Virus record (IMG/VR): IMGVR_UViG_3300038428_000241
Coordinates: 1 to 36,324 of that record
Strand: one strand, 5' to 3'
Origin: a virus
DNA length: 36,324 bases
In this document: piece after piece, positions 12,687 to 22,107 of the stretch
Numbering within the stretch: position 1 is the stretch's first letter
How the letters are laid out: each line of letters opens with the position of its first letter
Program-made: the position numbers and the translations under genes
Notes under the pieces: generated by a model
Told to the model about the DNA's origin: nothing
Database searches by the model: none
Seen by the model: the letters and a program-made list of their open reading frames with translations, nothing else

Positions 12687-14165
12687 CTAGACCGCCGTGA
12701 CTTTCACGGTCGCCGCTTCCGTATACGTCAACGGAGCGGGACCCACCAGCGCCAGATCGGCCGTTTTCGACCCCGGCGCTTCCGCGAGCCCGATCGACAA
12801 CCCGGCGGACCCCGAGGGCACGTACGCAACCCCCGCGACGGCCTCCATCACACCGATCAGCTGGTTGTACCGCAGCAGCCCGAACGCTTCCGTCGCGTTC
12901 AACCACGTCTTCCCGCCCACCGCAGCACCGGACGGGTTGCCATAGTTTGCGGGGGACAGGAACGTTTCCAGGGCGACTTTCACGTTTTCCGCGACCGTCG
13001 CTTCGGTGTAGCCCGGTAGACAATGCACCTCCGCGGTGATCTGGATTTCGTTGTAGGACGGCGGTTCCACCAGCACTTTGAAGTTGATTTCCCGGTAGGA
13101 TTCCAGGTATTTCTGGATCGTCGTGCGCAGCGCTATCGCCGCCGCTTCGCCTTCTTCCGCCCTGGTCTTTTTCGGCAGCTTCACGAACACCGTCACATAC
13201 TTCGGTTCTTCGTATTTGCCGATCACTTCGATTTTGTGTTTCGCTTCCGATTTCAGGGCGGCAGGGGAGATGACCATTTCCGCTGCGGCTTTTTTGCTGA
13301 CGGCCGTCGTGTTCCGCGGCAGGGTCGCATACGTCGCGTCGCCTTCATAGTGCAGCATCGACCCGGGGTGCTTCTGCGGCAGCGACACCGATTCCAAGCT
13401 CACCCCGGTGAACGTCGAAACTTCCGTCAGGGTGGTCGAGCTGTTCGTTTTCGCTTCTATTGTGATCGTTTCCGGGTTGTAGCCATCGATCGCCGTCGCC
13501 CGTTCCACTGCGACCCCAGATGATCCGTACAGCGTCATTTCCGCGAAGTTGCTGGCGGTGATCGGCCTCGGTGCCTGCAGCCGCAGGATCGAGGTCAGCC
13601 GCGCCATGTATTCTTCGTCCGTTTCCTGGTTCACTCCGCCCGAGGTTTCCCCGCTGAACGCGACTTCTTTGACATAGTTCAGACTGTTCACGAGCGACAG
13701 GCCGGAGCTGATGCCGTTGTATTCCGTGCCGCGTTCCACTGCGACGATCTCCACCGTCACCGTCGCCTGTTCCGAGATGGTCGTGACGTTCGATTCGACC
13801 TGGAACGCGAGGCCCGCAGCTTCGAGCTGCAGTCCCGCTTCGATCGTCCGCACCGGGTATTTCCCACCTTCGGGCAGCTGTGTCCACGTCGTAGCGGCTT
13901 TCGCGAACGCCCCTTCGTTATACAGCAGTCCGAACGCTTCAACCCCATATTTCCGGAACGCCGCATCCAGCAGTGTCGAGGCCACGACCGCCGCATCTGC
14001 CGCCATCGTGGAGATGACACCGAGGATGATGATCTCCAGATCGGCTTCCGAGGGCTTGTAGTTTTCCACGCCCCTGGCGACCATTTCCGCTTCGAGCTTT
14101 TCGATGGCGGTGTCGAGCAGCTGCGCCGCTTCAGTGGCGACTTCCACTTTGATGTATTCCGCCAT
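12687..14165 (-). CDS. Baseplate J-like wedge protein
   Basis: A 492-residue protein of the gpJ/gp47-like baseplate family. Features include an N-terminal helical domain ('EIIILGVISTMAADAAVVASTLLDAAFRKYG'-type, residues 45-75), 'GTEYNGISSG', the signature 'SGGVNQETDEEYMARL' near 175-190 with the family's 'GG.d.EtDe..r.Rl' pattern, and the C-terminal 'LPGYTEATVAENVKVALETFL' domain. It sits between gp25-like and I genes as in P2-like and Bacillus PBSX-like baseplates. It forms the wedge that connects hub and fibres. Confidence 0.9.
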   Translation of the reverse strand: MAEYIKVEVATEAAQLLDTAIEKLEAEMVARGVENYKPSEADLEIIILGVISTMAADAAVVASTLLDAAFRKYGVEAFGLLYNEGAFAKAATTWTQLPEGGKYPVRTIEAGLQLEAAGLAFQVESNVTTISEQATVTVEIVAVERGTEYNGISSGLSLVNSLNYVKEVAFSGETSGGVNQETDEEYMARLTSILRLQAPRPITASNFAEMTLYGSSGVAVERATAIDGYNPETITIEAKTNSSTTLTEVSTFTGVSLESVSLPQKHPGSMLHYEGDATYATLPRNTTAVSKKAAAEMVISPAALKSEAKHKIEVIGKYEEPKYVTVFVKLPKKTRAEEGEAAAIALRTTIQKYLESYREINFKVLVEPPSYNEIQITAEVHCLPGYTEATVAENVKVALETFLSPANYGNPSGAAVGGKTWLNATEAFGLLRYNQLIGVMEAVAGVAYVPSGSAGLSIGLAEAPGSKTADLALVGPAPLTYTEAATVKVTAV

Positions 14166-14168
14166 CGG

Positions 14169-14468
14169 TCACCCTATTTCGATCGTGACGCGCCGTGCTG
14201 CGACGTACGCTTCTTCCGCTTCGCTGGCGGTCACCGGCACTTCCGCCCAGCGTTCTATCGCCGTCTGTAGGGGCCGAAGGTTCAATGGCAGGCTCGCGAA
14301 CGTGAGATCCGGTATCCCGAACGGGGGATTGTCTTCGCGTTCCCCTTCGATACAGACACACACGTTGTAGGCACGGTCGCGCCGGTCTGCTTCGCTGTCC
14401 TGCACCACCGTGTTTGCCACGCCGCGGGCGTTGAATGCGAATGGGCTGGCGAGATGCACCGGTTCCAT
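14169..14468 (-). CDS. gp25/W-like baseplate wedge protein
   Basis: A 99-residue protein matching the GPW/gp25 family in length and place. 'HLASPFAFNARGVANTVVQDSEADRRDRAYNVC' (split here by its own turns) is followed by 'NPPFGIPDLTFASLPLNLRPLQTAIERW'. In the family the strand-helix order ends in a loop carrying 'R.....P.fG'. It lies 3 bp before the J-like gene, as expected for the wedge. Family members help start sheath assembly. Confidence 0.75.
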   Translation of the reverse strand: MEPVHLASPFAFNARGVANTVVQDSEADRRDRAYNVCVCIEGEREDNPPFGIPDLTFASLPLNLRPLQTAIERWAEVPVTASEAEEAYVAARRVTIEIG

Positions 14469-14477
14469 GTGGCCTCC

Positions 14478-14744
14478 TTACGCGCGAGTGATCGTCCCAT
14501 CGTCGGCGACGCTGTCCTGCGGGGTCATCTGGTATTTGGGGTTTATCTGGTCACGCCAGAAGGCCCACGCCCCATCCAGTTCGCTTGACGCCTGGTGGAT
14601 CTCTTCTGCGGCCCGTTGGAGCGCATCGCGGCGGGCGACGAGCTGCTGCCGCGCTTTCAGATCGACATCAGAGAGCCGGCGGGGAAGAGGCTTGACCCCC
14701 GGCGATGCTTTCCGTGGTGCGCGTGTGCGTTTTTGCGAGATCAT
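14478..14744 (-). CDS. Small helical tail-region protein, 88 aa
   Basis: An 88-residue protein with a basic, Pro-rich N-terminus (MISQKRTRAPRKASPGVKPL) and a long helix (VDLKARQQLVARRDALQRAA...). The C-terminus is short and acidic. No domain is recognised. It lies between the fibre/spike gene group and the gp25-like gene, so a baseplate accessory or assembly factor is plausible. It is ATGA-coupled to the previous gene. Confidence 0.6.
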   Translation of the reverse strand: MISQKRTRAPRKASPGVKPLPRRLSDVDLKARQQLVARRDALQRAAEEIHQASSELDGAWAFWRDQINPKYQMTPQDSVADDGTITRA

Positions 14745-15067
14745 GTTACCGCCGGGGGTTGTGGCTTTGGTGGATTGGCGATCTCCGTGAAGCTGACCCC
14801 GTAGATAGCTCCCGCTAGAAGCACCGACGGCTCTGCCTCTACTTCGACCTTGTTACTCGTGCCTTCCTGCTCTAGCGTCGCGACCGCCAAGACGTTCTCA
14901 ATCCGTTCATGTATCCCTTCGCTTTCGAGCTGTGCCTTTGCTTCGGCTTCACCCTTACCTCCCGCGGCGAGTTCCGCGAGTTTCTGGGCGTAGATCGGAT
15001 TTGCTTCTTCCTGCGCCAATTCGACTATCTGCGTGCAGCGCATCTTGAGTTCTAATGATTGTGCCAT
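14741..15067 (-). CDS. Hypothetical tail-region protein, 108 aa
   Basis: A 108-residue protein with a helical first half rich in Glu, Ala and Lys (EEANPIYAQKLAELAAGGKG) and a second half with strands and a Pro-rich tail (NPPKPQPPAVT). It starts 8 bp after the large fibre protein stop and ends overlapping the 88-residue gene. Not recognised; possibly a fibre chaperone or a small baseplate component. Confidence 0.6.
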   Translation of the reverse strand: MAQSLELKMRCTQIVELAQEEANPIYAQKLAELAAGGKGEAEAKAQLESEGIHERIENVLAVATLEQEGTSNKVEVEAEPSVLLAGAIYGVSFTEIANPPKPQPPAVT

Positions 15068-15075
15068 TGCTCTCT

Positions 15076-17679
15076 CTATCCGGTGACGGTGACGAAGAAG
15101 ACTTCTTTGCCGGCGGGCGTGAATTCGAGTTCGATTTCCGAGAGGCTGATCGCTTTCCAGAGGTAGCCGGTGAAGAGACCTTCGCCCGGCAGTTCTTTGC
15201 CTGCTTCTTCGTTCTGCATCCCGACCTGCAGCGCTTTCGTTTCGAGGCCGTGTTTGACTTTGTATGCTTTGGTGCCGAGTTTGGTCGTGATCGCCGCCGT
15301 GATCTTCCGGGACACCCCCGCGACACCAAGGACAACCGTGTTTTCGGCACCGCTCGGTTTGGGCGTCGTGGCCGGCAGCACCTTGGACGGTTCGACTGCT
15401 TCCGCTTTGATGTAGCTGGCAACAATGGAGGCGCTCGGCAATGTCAGGGTGCCTTCGACAGTCAGGCCACCGTGCGCTGTTGTCAGTTCTTCGATCCTCA
15501 GCGTCTTTCCGCCGAGTATGCCTTCGGAGAAGTGCCCTTCCCCTGCCACGTCCAGTGCGTAGCCGGGTTTGCCTACACCGATCCCGACCTTGTAGCCAGC
15601 CTTGCCGATTGTGATTGATTCACTCTGTTCAACTTTGGCCTGGTATCCAATGGCTGCCGACTTTGACAGTTTTTCAGAGCAGCTTGCTTCGTACCCCAGC
15701 AGGAGCATTTCGTTGGCGATTTTGACACCGCTACCGACGCCGTATCCGATGCTGAGGTTGCCCGACCCTTCGGTCATTGACGACCAGGCGCCTTCGCCGA
15801 CAAACGTATTCTGGACACCGACCACCAGGCCGCCACCCGCTTTGTAGCCAATCGCGACCGTGCCTTCCACGGCGCGTGCGTTGCCAAGTGAAGATGCTCC
15901 TAGTGCGACGTTCTGGAAGGCGGTCGTCAGCAGACTTCCCGCATTCGCCCCCATGAGCAAGTTGTACTTGCCGGTCGTAATGTTTTTTCCGGCGCCGAAC
16001 CCAAAGAACGTGTTGGTAGACCCCAATGTACAGGAGGCCCCTGCACTAGCCCCAAAGAACGAGTTTTCAGAAGCTCCCGCGCTGGCGAGAAGCGCACGTC
16101 CGGCATTGATGCCGACGGACAAGATGTTTTTCGGTGTGACGGGGGTGCGGACTTCCCACGCCGCTACCCCTTTTTCGTTCTGGACGACCATCGCCGCAGT
16201 CGAGGGGATCAGGTGTTCGACTGTTATTTCTTCGATAGTGCCGACCCATTTTTCGCTGACGTTCACCGTGAAGACCCGGCCCGCTACGCCCGTGCAGAGT
16301 ACCTCCTCCTTTTGTTCACCGTAGTTGCTGAGCGCGCCTGATGACCCGCCGCACCACACCTGGTAGAAGGTGCTCGCGCTCGCCGTGTGACTACCCGTTG
16401 CCAGCACGATTGTCACTAGATAGAGCGCACCCGCCACGAACGGCCCGACCCCTGCTTCTTCCTGGGCTTTCGTGAAGGCGTAGGACAGCGCGACAGTGTG
16501 TCCTGTTTCGTGGTGGGCGTTGACGCCTTCTTCCACCCACCCCGCGCCGAACGACCAGGCGGTGAACACTTCCCAATTGGCGGGCGAGGTTTTCGGCGTG
16601 TGGCCTTTGTTGCCCGCTTCCAGACTGATGTAGCGGTAGCCGCCGCTGCCTTCTTCGACTATGGCCCCTTTGCCATACGTCGTCCCGGCGGCGTAGAGGG
16701 ATACCGCTGTGGTGGACGCACCCTTTGAGATGGCGCCGGATATGAGAGTGGTCCCTAGTTCGGCATCCGGAGAGGCTCCGCGCATCGTCGGCCCACCCTC
16801 AAGCAGCGGGCCTCCTTCCAGCGTCTTCTTGCCCGTGATCGTCTGTTCCCCGGCCAGCTTCACGACGCCCGAGATGTTCAGCTTGGATTCTTCGATCCCT
16901 GCGCCCGCTGCGATGTAGGCGTTAGTGATTTCACCTTCTGCCAACGATGCGGCTTTGATGGATTTCGCCGGGAGGGTGAGGACGCCTTCGACGGTCAGCC
17001 CTCCGTGGGCGGTCGTGAGTTCTTCGACTTTCAGAGTTTTCGATGCGACGAGCGCGCCCTGTGCTTTGAGTTCGCCTTCGAGGGTTGTGCCTTCCTTGAC
17101 TTTGAGCGTCTTTTCGCCCGTGATAGCTTCTGCGACTTTCAGCGTTTTGACGATGGACACCGCTTCAGCGAGCTTGAATTTGGTCCCCGTGAGTTCTAGG
17201 TTTTCGCCAGCGGTGTAGACTATGATTTCCGCGAGCTTTGCCTGGACGGCTACCGACAGCTTCGATTCAGTGACGGCGTGTTCGGCGAGCATCCCTTCCA
17301 GGACGCCCGAGGTGGCGATGTAGAATTCGTTTGATTCCGCGCCGCCGAGCGCCAGTCCACCGGAGGCTTTGGCTTTATATTCTTTGCCGCCGCCTCCACC
17401 CCCGACGTACGGGCCTTCCCACCAGACCACCGTCGCGACTTCCCGTTCATCGAACGCGACCACGCACGCCGCGCCCTGTTTCGGCAAGCTCGAACCGTGG
17501 ATCGCCCCCCATTCACACGGCCCGATGGGCACCGTCGAAGAGTGTTCCGGCACGATCACCCACACCGGTTCAGTGAACCCCGACGGGGCAGGATGCGTCG
17601 TGGAGACGAACCCGTCCACCACCGACCGCTGCGGCGGGCTGGGCGTCAGGGTCCGTAGGGCTGTCGCAGGATTCGGCAT
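15076..17679 (-). CDS. OB-fold spike/fibre fusion protein
   Basis: An 867-residue protein. Residues 36-92 resemble the OB domain of gpV/gp5-type spikes (PIGPCEWGAIHG...VVAFDERE...VVWWEG), followed by a six-Gly linker (93-98). A long beta-rich shaft follows. Residues about 330-371 resemble a CBM5/12-type carbohydrate module ('TTYGKGAIVEEGSGGYRYIS'). Residues about 525-700 carry YadA-like beta-roll repeats ('NTFFGFGAGKNITTGKYN', 'NVALGASSLGN'). A segment at 213-242 is duplicated at 723-752. The last 88 residues are related to the small virion protein at 34477-34851. It probably joins spike and receptor-binding roles, likely as a trimer. Confidence 0.8.
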   Translation of the reverse strand: MPNPATALRTLTPSPPQRSVVDGFVSTTHPAPSGFTEPVWVIVPEHSSTVPIGPCEWGAIHGSSLPKQGAACVVAFDEREVATVVWWEGPYVGGGGGGKEYKAKASGGLALGGAESNEFYIATSGVLEGMLAEHAVTESKLSVAVQAKLAEIIVYTAGENLELTGTKFKLAEAVSIVKTLKVAEAITGEKTLKVKEGTTLEGELKAQGALVASKTLKVEELTTAHGGLTVEGVLTLPAKSIKAASLAEGEITNAYIAAGAGIEESKLNISGVVKLAGEQTITGKKTLEGGPLLEGGPTMRGASPDAELGTTLISGAISKGASTTAVSLYAAGTTYGKGAIVEEGSGGYRYISLEAGNKGHTPKTSPANWEVFTAWSFGAGWVEEGVNAHHETGHTVALSYAFTKAQEEAGVGPFVAGALYLVTIVLATGSHTASASTFYQVWCGGSSGALSNYGEQKEEVLCTGVAGRVFTVNVSEKWVGTIEEITVEHLIPSTAAMVVQNEKGVAAWEVRTPVTPKNILSVGINAGRALLASAGASENSFFGASAGASCTLGSTNTFFGFGAGKNITTGKYNLLMGANAGSLLTTAFQNVALGASSLGNARAVEGTVAIGYKAGGGLVVGVQNTFVGEGAWSSMTEGSGNLSIGYGVGSGVKIANEMLLLGYEASCSEKLSKSAAIGYQAKVEQSESITIGKAGYKVGIGVGKPGYALDVAGEGHFSEGILGGKTLRIEELTTAHGGLTVEGTLTLPSASIVASYIKAEAVEPSKVLPATTPKPSGAENTVVLGVAGVSRKITAAITTKLGTKAYKVKHGLETKALQVGMQNEEAGKELPGEGLFTGYLWKAISLSEIELEFTPAGKEVFFVTVTG

Positions 17680-17685
17680 TGCTAC

Positions 17686-19788
17686 CTACTTTGGTTCGAA
17701 GAACCCCAGGAAATGTTGCCAGGACGCGCCGAGTTCCCTTGTTTTGCCTTTCAGCATGTTCAACGCGGGGTCCTCCAGTCCGACTGCTTCACCATTCCCG
17801 ACACACACCACCACGTGTTCCGTGCTCGTCGGGCTAGGTCCGAAAAAGGCGAGACATCCCGGGGTTTCGCTCCCGATCTTCTGCATTCCCGCGATCAGCG
17901 TCCCCGTGTTTCCGATCGGGTGATAGTTTTGTCCAGAGGGATCTTTCAGACCAGCGGCCTTGTAGCAAAGCTCCGCGAACGCCGAACAGTCCATATACCT
18001 CGGCGACGGTCCGAACAACGTCCCGTTGTTTTCCCGGGCCGGAATCGCCTCTGTGTACTTGTACTTTTCATGTTCCGACCACGCCTTCGAAGCCTGTTCC
18101 GACACGGCTTGCAGGGAAGCTCCCACCGTAGGCTGTTCCGCAACCTTCCCTTCTTCGGTTTCTTCGTATGGGAATCCAGGCGGCTCCATGATCAGCTGAG
18201 TGAACCGATCTTTCAGGTAGGCACGGGTGGCGTCCGTGATGATCCACCGACCGTTCAACGGCCCCGCTACCAGCACTTCCGCGACCTGTCCCCCTTGGTA
18301 CACTGCGGGTTCGCAGACGATGTTGGCTTTGATCTCCGACGGCGACTGCGGGCGGCCGATCCGCGAGCGTTTCTGGACTTTCCCCTTCACCTTATGATCT
18401 TCGAAGTATTCAAGGGACGTATTGTCGAATGTCGCGTTCAGCGGCACCTGAATCACTCCGGTTTCCGTGACCTTCCGGCCACGGCCATCTTCCCGCACCA
18501 CCTTGTTTTCCGACGGCTTGGGGTACACATACGCGACGGGACGCTGTTTGAGCATTTCCGGGCCGCTCAGGTAGAACAGAGACCGCCCGTTTGTGAATAC
18601 TGACCAGTTCACATCCCCCGCCAGCCGCACCATGCAATCCCAGCTGTTCTCGTCCGGATTGGCCGTCGTGCCCCTGGCCACTTCCTGCTGTTTGCTCGCC
18701 GCAGCACCGCCCGCCACGGCTTTGACACCACCGTAGGCGGCGATGATGGTTCTGGCCTCAGCTACCCAGGGACCGTAGTTCGCCGCACCGTTCGTCGGTG
18801 CGCCCGCACCGGACCCCTGCTCTTCCTGGGCGATCCGGTAGGCCGGATACGTCGGGTGGAGCTTCGCGAGCTGTTGGAAGCCGCCTCGGCCGGTCGCACC
18901 GTGCTGGATCGTATAGGACACTTCCTCACTGACATTGCCTATCGTGACGCCCGCGCCTTTCGCGGTCGCCGGTTCGAACTGCAGCAGCCCGCCTTTTTCG
19001 GCCCCAAACCGCGACTCCACGATGCACGAGACGACCAGCGCTTCGCAGGCCAGCTGGGAGATCTTCAGGTGCGCCGCGATCCCCATCACTTCGTTGATCA
19101 GTTCGATCTGGTTCGGGGTCGCAGCCGCACCCTTCACCGTCACCTTCGAGGCGGCGGTGATCCCCGATTCCTTCACGGCGTTCGCCTTCACCGTCGTTTC
19201 GCCTTCCGGTGTCAGGACGGTCTTGCCGGCTTCCTTCGCCGCGGTCAGGCTGTTCTCAAACGCTTCGATGACCTGCAGCTCCTCGCGCAACGCGTCGAGG
19301 ATTTTGTTTTCCCGCTCCCTCGCGCCTTCCACCGAAGGGATCACGTATTTCACGCCCGCTTCGACGCAGAGTTCCCGGATGAACTCCGCTCTCGTGTTGA
19401 TCCCCGGCTTTGACCGCTTGGACCCCCAGTATTCCCGGAGCTTATGGACGATGCTGTCCTCGAACGTCAACACCAGGTTCGGCTGCGACAGCTCGTTCGA
19501 CGGTTCCGCCGCCGCAAGTGTCCATTCCCATTTCGACCCCTGCGGGAATTCGATCTGGATCGCCGGCAGCATCCCTTCCGAGTCGCGTTCGATCAAGGGG
19601 CTGGAGATGATCGACCACTCTGGATCAGCCATGTGCAATTTGATAAAGCTGGAGCCCTTCGTCTGGGTCTCGATTTCGATCTCGCTGACGGCTTCCGCGA
19701 CTTCCTGTTCGGAAGGCCCTTTGCGGCCCTTGACGATCTGGGCGGCGAGGAACGCGGCCTCCTTGGCGACATCCGGGGCGTTAGCCAT
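17686..19788 (-). CDS. Tail hub protein with two cell-wall hydrolase modules
   Basis: A 700-residue protein. Residues 40-150 and about 380-540 resemble XkdQ/gpD-type hub beta domains ('DNTSLEYFEDHKVKGKV', 'LNGRWIITDATRAYL'). Inserted at about 225-350 is a lytic transglycosylase-like module with Glu258 in 'IVESRFG' and 'GGLLQFEPATAKG'. The C-terminus (about 580-700) is an NlpC/P60-type domain with Cys601 in 'YMDCSAFAELCYKAAG' and His658 in 'STEHVVVCVGNG'. The modules would cut glycan and peptide bonds of peptidoglycan during DNA entry. It lies between the spike and LysM-like genes, the normal hub position, overlapping the latter by 8 bases. Confidence 0.88.
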   Translation of the reverse strand: MANAPDVAKEAAFLAAQIVKGRKGPSEQEVAEAVSEIEIETQTKGSSFIKLHMADPEWSIISSPLIERDSEGMLPAIQIEFPQGSKWEWTLAAAEPSNELSQPNLVLTFEDSIVHKLREYWGSKRSKPGINTRAEFIRELCVEAGVKYVIPSVEGARERENKILDALREELQVIEAFENSLTAAKEAGKTVLTPEGETTVKANAVKESGITAASKVTVKGAAATPNQIELINEVMGIAAHLKISQLACEALVVSCIVESRFGAEKGGLLQFEPATAKGAGVTIGNVSEEVSYTIQHGATGRGGFQQLAKLHPTYPAYRIAQEEQGSGAGAPTNGAANYGPWVAEARTIIAAYGGVKAVAGGAAASKQQEVARGTTANPDENSWDCMVRLAGDVNWSVFTNGRSLFYLSGPEMLKQRPVAYVYPKPSENKVVREDGRGRKVTETGVIQVPLNATFDNTSLEYFEDHKVKGKVQKRSRIGRPQSPSEIKANIVCEPAVYQGGQVAEVLVAGPLNGRWIITDATRAYLKDRFTQLIMEPPGFPYEETEEGKVAEQPTVGASLQAVSEQASKAWSEHEKYKYTEAIPARENNGTLFGPSPRYMDCSAFAELCYKAAGLKDPSGQNYHPIGNTGTLIAGMQKIGSETPGCLAFFGPSPTSTEHVVVCVGNGEAVGLEDPALNMLKGKTRELGASWQHFLGFFEPK

Positions 19789-20638
19789 AGACGTGGCGGA
19801 TCGCGTCCAGCGGGATCAGCACCCGCGTTCCCGGCTTGAGCTTCTTGTTCGGGTCGGTGCCGATCTTCCGATTGCCTTTGTTGATCTGGATGGTTTCCTT
19901 CAGCGCTTCGGTTGTTTCGAACGTCTTGCCGCCCATCACATGGATCAACAGTAGTTTCACGGTGTCGTGAGCCGTGCTGGTGGTATACACCTTCCCCTTG
20001 CCTTTCCCCGCAGCTCTCAGCGCCGCGCGTTCCGCAGCCGAGTCGGCCGACGTGCCAGGGGCCGCCACGAGCTGTTTCAGGAACACCGTGGCGAGCTGAC
20101 GCAACCTCGCACCACCACGATCCCTGAGTGGGTTCGCGTCGAACGTGATTCCCCCGGCTTCCCCGTCGATCACCCACAGTAGGCTCTGGAACTGCACCGG
20201 CACCAGCGGGATTTCCTTGCTTTCGTTCGCCGTCCTGATTTTGATCGCCGGGCTGTCACCGAGGGCGTCATGACCGGGAGTGCCGTGGAACGTCCCGCCG
20301 GGTTTCGACTGAGCGCCGCTGGGCCTACCGCGTCCACCCATCCATTCGAGTTCCTGAATTTCCCGCTCGATGTTCCGGGCCTGCCGTGCGCCTTCGGTGA
20401 TCGCCTCGAACCGGATCGGGATCGACAGCTTGATCGGCGGATACCCCTGCAGCACCGTCATCCCCACCCTGAGGGCGCGCGGAAGCGTCATCCATTCCGG
20501 CCAACCGCCAGTGACGGTCGGCGCACCTTCACCCGCCAGCACCGTCACCGTATATTCTTCGAGGATCTCGCCACCCTTGTTCTTCCCCGCGAGCGTGCCG
20601 AGAAACGTGATGTACTGCGACGGGAGCGGGCCGGTCAT
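19781..20638 (-). CDS. LysM-like tail hub spacer protein
   Basis: A 285-residue protein with a beta-rich N-terminal body ('ITFLGTLAGKNKGGEILEEY', 'LWVIDGEAGGITFDANPL') and a C-terminal LysM-like fold near 215-282: 'DTVKLLLIHVMGG', 'TIQINKGNRKIG', 'KKLKPGTRVLIPL'. LysM proteins in this slot (XkdP/gp53-type) link the tape measure end and tube to the hub. Overlaps of 4 bases with the tape measure gene and 8 with the hub gene support a linked assembly role. Confidence 0.75.
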   Translation of the reverse strand: MTGPLPSQYITFLGTLAGKNKGGEILEEYTVTVLAGEGAPTVTGGWPEWMTLPRALRVGMTVLQGYPPIKLSIPIRFEAITEGARQARNIEREIQELEWMGGRGRPSGAQSKPGGTFHGTPGHDALGDSPAIKIRTANESKEIPLVPVQFQSLLWVIDGEAGGITFDANPLRDRGGARLRQLATVFLKQLVAAPGTSADSAAERAALRAAGKGKGKVYTTSTAHDTVKLLLIHVMGGKTFETTEALKETIQINKGNRKIGTDPNKKLKPGTRVLIPLDAIRHVYG

Positions 20639-22107
20639 GGGTGAGCACCCCTCGCGGCCATCTTCGACGTGTAGTGGGCTGAGGATTCGGCGAGGATACG
20701 GGCGGCCTTCGGGTTCCGCGCCACGCCTTCCGCGAAGTGCTTGCCGTCGAGATGCACGTCCACTTTGAGGTGCGCCGCGATCTGGTTGACCGCTTCCGCC
20801 GCCACTTCCTTAGCCATCGTCGACGCGCCCGGCCTGCCACCCAGCGCGGCCTCTTCCTGCAGCGCCGCCATCGACAGTTTGCCCTGTTTCTGTCCGTGGA
20901 ACGGTTCGTATTCGCCTTTACTGTTCTTCCAGATGTGAACCGTCGGGTGCAGGAATTCGTTGATTTCATTGATGTGCTTGTAGGTCTCGTAGATCCCTGC
21001 GAGCGCGAGTGCAAGCGGCGCAAGCTCCGGGGCGATCCCGAGAAGCGCCGGCCCCATCCCCGACAGCGCCGTCACAAAACTCGCGACTTTGCTGACGACC
21101 ATCACCCCGACCAGGCCACCCACGGCGGACTCCACGGCTTTCGTCGGCCCAACGAGTTTTTCAAAGCCCTGCCACAGTTTCGTGCTGAACTTCACGACAC
21201 CTTCGACATCACGCTCCAGCACCCCCCAGGTGCCGTGTCCGTGCTCCAATTCTTTGATCGTCTTCACAAACCACTTGTCCACTTCCAGGATCACTGGCAC
21301 CAGCTGCATCCCCAAGGTGAACTTCAGCCCTTCAAACGCCAGATTAGAGCGGGCCGTCTGTACCTGCAGTTCTTCCAAGTTCCCCAGTTTGATCGTCGGG
21401 AAGAATTCCTGGGCGGCCTTCGTCATCGCCGTCAGGCCCAACGCCCCGCCCTGCAGCACCGTTGAAAGCGACGTGCCACCGCGGCCGAAGATCTGGGTCT
21501 CCAGACGGGTCTTGCGAACCCCGTCCGCCATCCCTTCGAACGCCTTGGTGATCGTTTCCAGCTTCCCCTGTTCCGACAGACCCATGAACTGCGTGAGGTT
21601 GATCCTGAGTTCTTTGAACGCGTTGGCCTGTATTCCCAGTAGGCCCGTCGTCACTTTGCCTTTTTCCGCCGCTGTCATCTGTGCCACACCGTAGGTGTGC
21701 CACTGACGTTCAGCTGTCTGCAGGTTTTTCGCCAGGAACTTGAAAGCCTTGCCGCCTGCTTCCGCGCCGATCCCCCTTGCCTTCAGGGCGGCCGTGTACC
21801 CCAGCGACGCCTGTGCGCCGATGCCGGTGATAGTGTGAAACTTCTCGGTTTCCCCGACGGCTTCCTGCATCCCCGACACGATGTCTTTGATGCCGTACGC
21901 GACGCCGCCAAACCCCAGGGCACCGAGCCCTAGGCCGATCATGTTTTTCAGGCCGCCGAAGCTCTTACCGAGTTCTTTGACGCCTTTGTCCAGATGCTGG
22001 AACTTTGATTCGGTTTTCGACGACTCCGAGCCGGCGTCCCTCATCGTCTTGACAGCCCCCGAGCTGTCTATGACTAGGGTAACCTTGACTTGGCGGCTAT
22101 CGGTCAT
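20635..22107 (-). CDS. Tape measure protein
   Basis: A 490-residue protein of largely helical character. 'DSSGAVKTMRDAGSESSKTESKF' near residue 14 is typical of tape measure N-termini. Hydrophobic Gly-rich helices occur at about 55-75 (MIGLGLGALGFGGVAYGIKD) and about 350-390 (VVSKVASFVTALSGMGPALL). Place after the tail assembly chaperone and before the LysM gene fits. At roughly 0.15 nm per residue, the usual rule, this predicts a tail near 70-75 nm. Short for the family but complete; no protease or hydrolase domain is seen. Confidence 0.85.
   Translation of the reverse strand: MTDSRQVKVTLVIDSSGAVKTMRDAGSESSKTESKFQHLDKGVKELGKSFGGLKNMIGLGLGALGFGGVAYGIKDIVSGMQEAVGETEKFHTITGIGAQASLGYTAALKARGIGAEAGGKAFKFLAKNLQTAERQWHTYGVAQMTAAEKGKVTTGLLGIQANAFKELRINLTQFMGLSEQGKLETITKAFEGMADGVRKTRLETQIFGRGGTSLSTVLQGGALGLTAMTKAAQEFFPTIKLGNLEELQVQTARSNLAFEGLKFTLGMQLVPVILEVDKWFVKTIKELEHGHGTWGVLERDVEGVVKFSTKLWQGFEKLVGPTKAVESAVGGLVGVMVVSKVASFVTALSGMGPALLGIAPELAPLALALAGIYETYKHINEINEFLHPTVHIWKNSKGEYEPFHGQKQGKLSMAALQEEAALGGRPGASTMAKEVAAEAVNQIAAHLKVDVHLDGKHFAEGVARNPKAARILAESSAHYTSKMAARGAHP

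Noticed and set aside
17713-18603. Plus-strand open frame of 296 codons
   Set aside because: Antisense to the hub protein; no domain or ribosome site.
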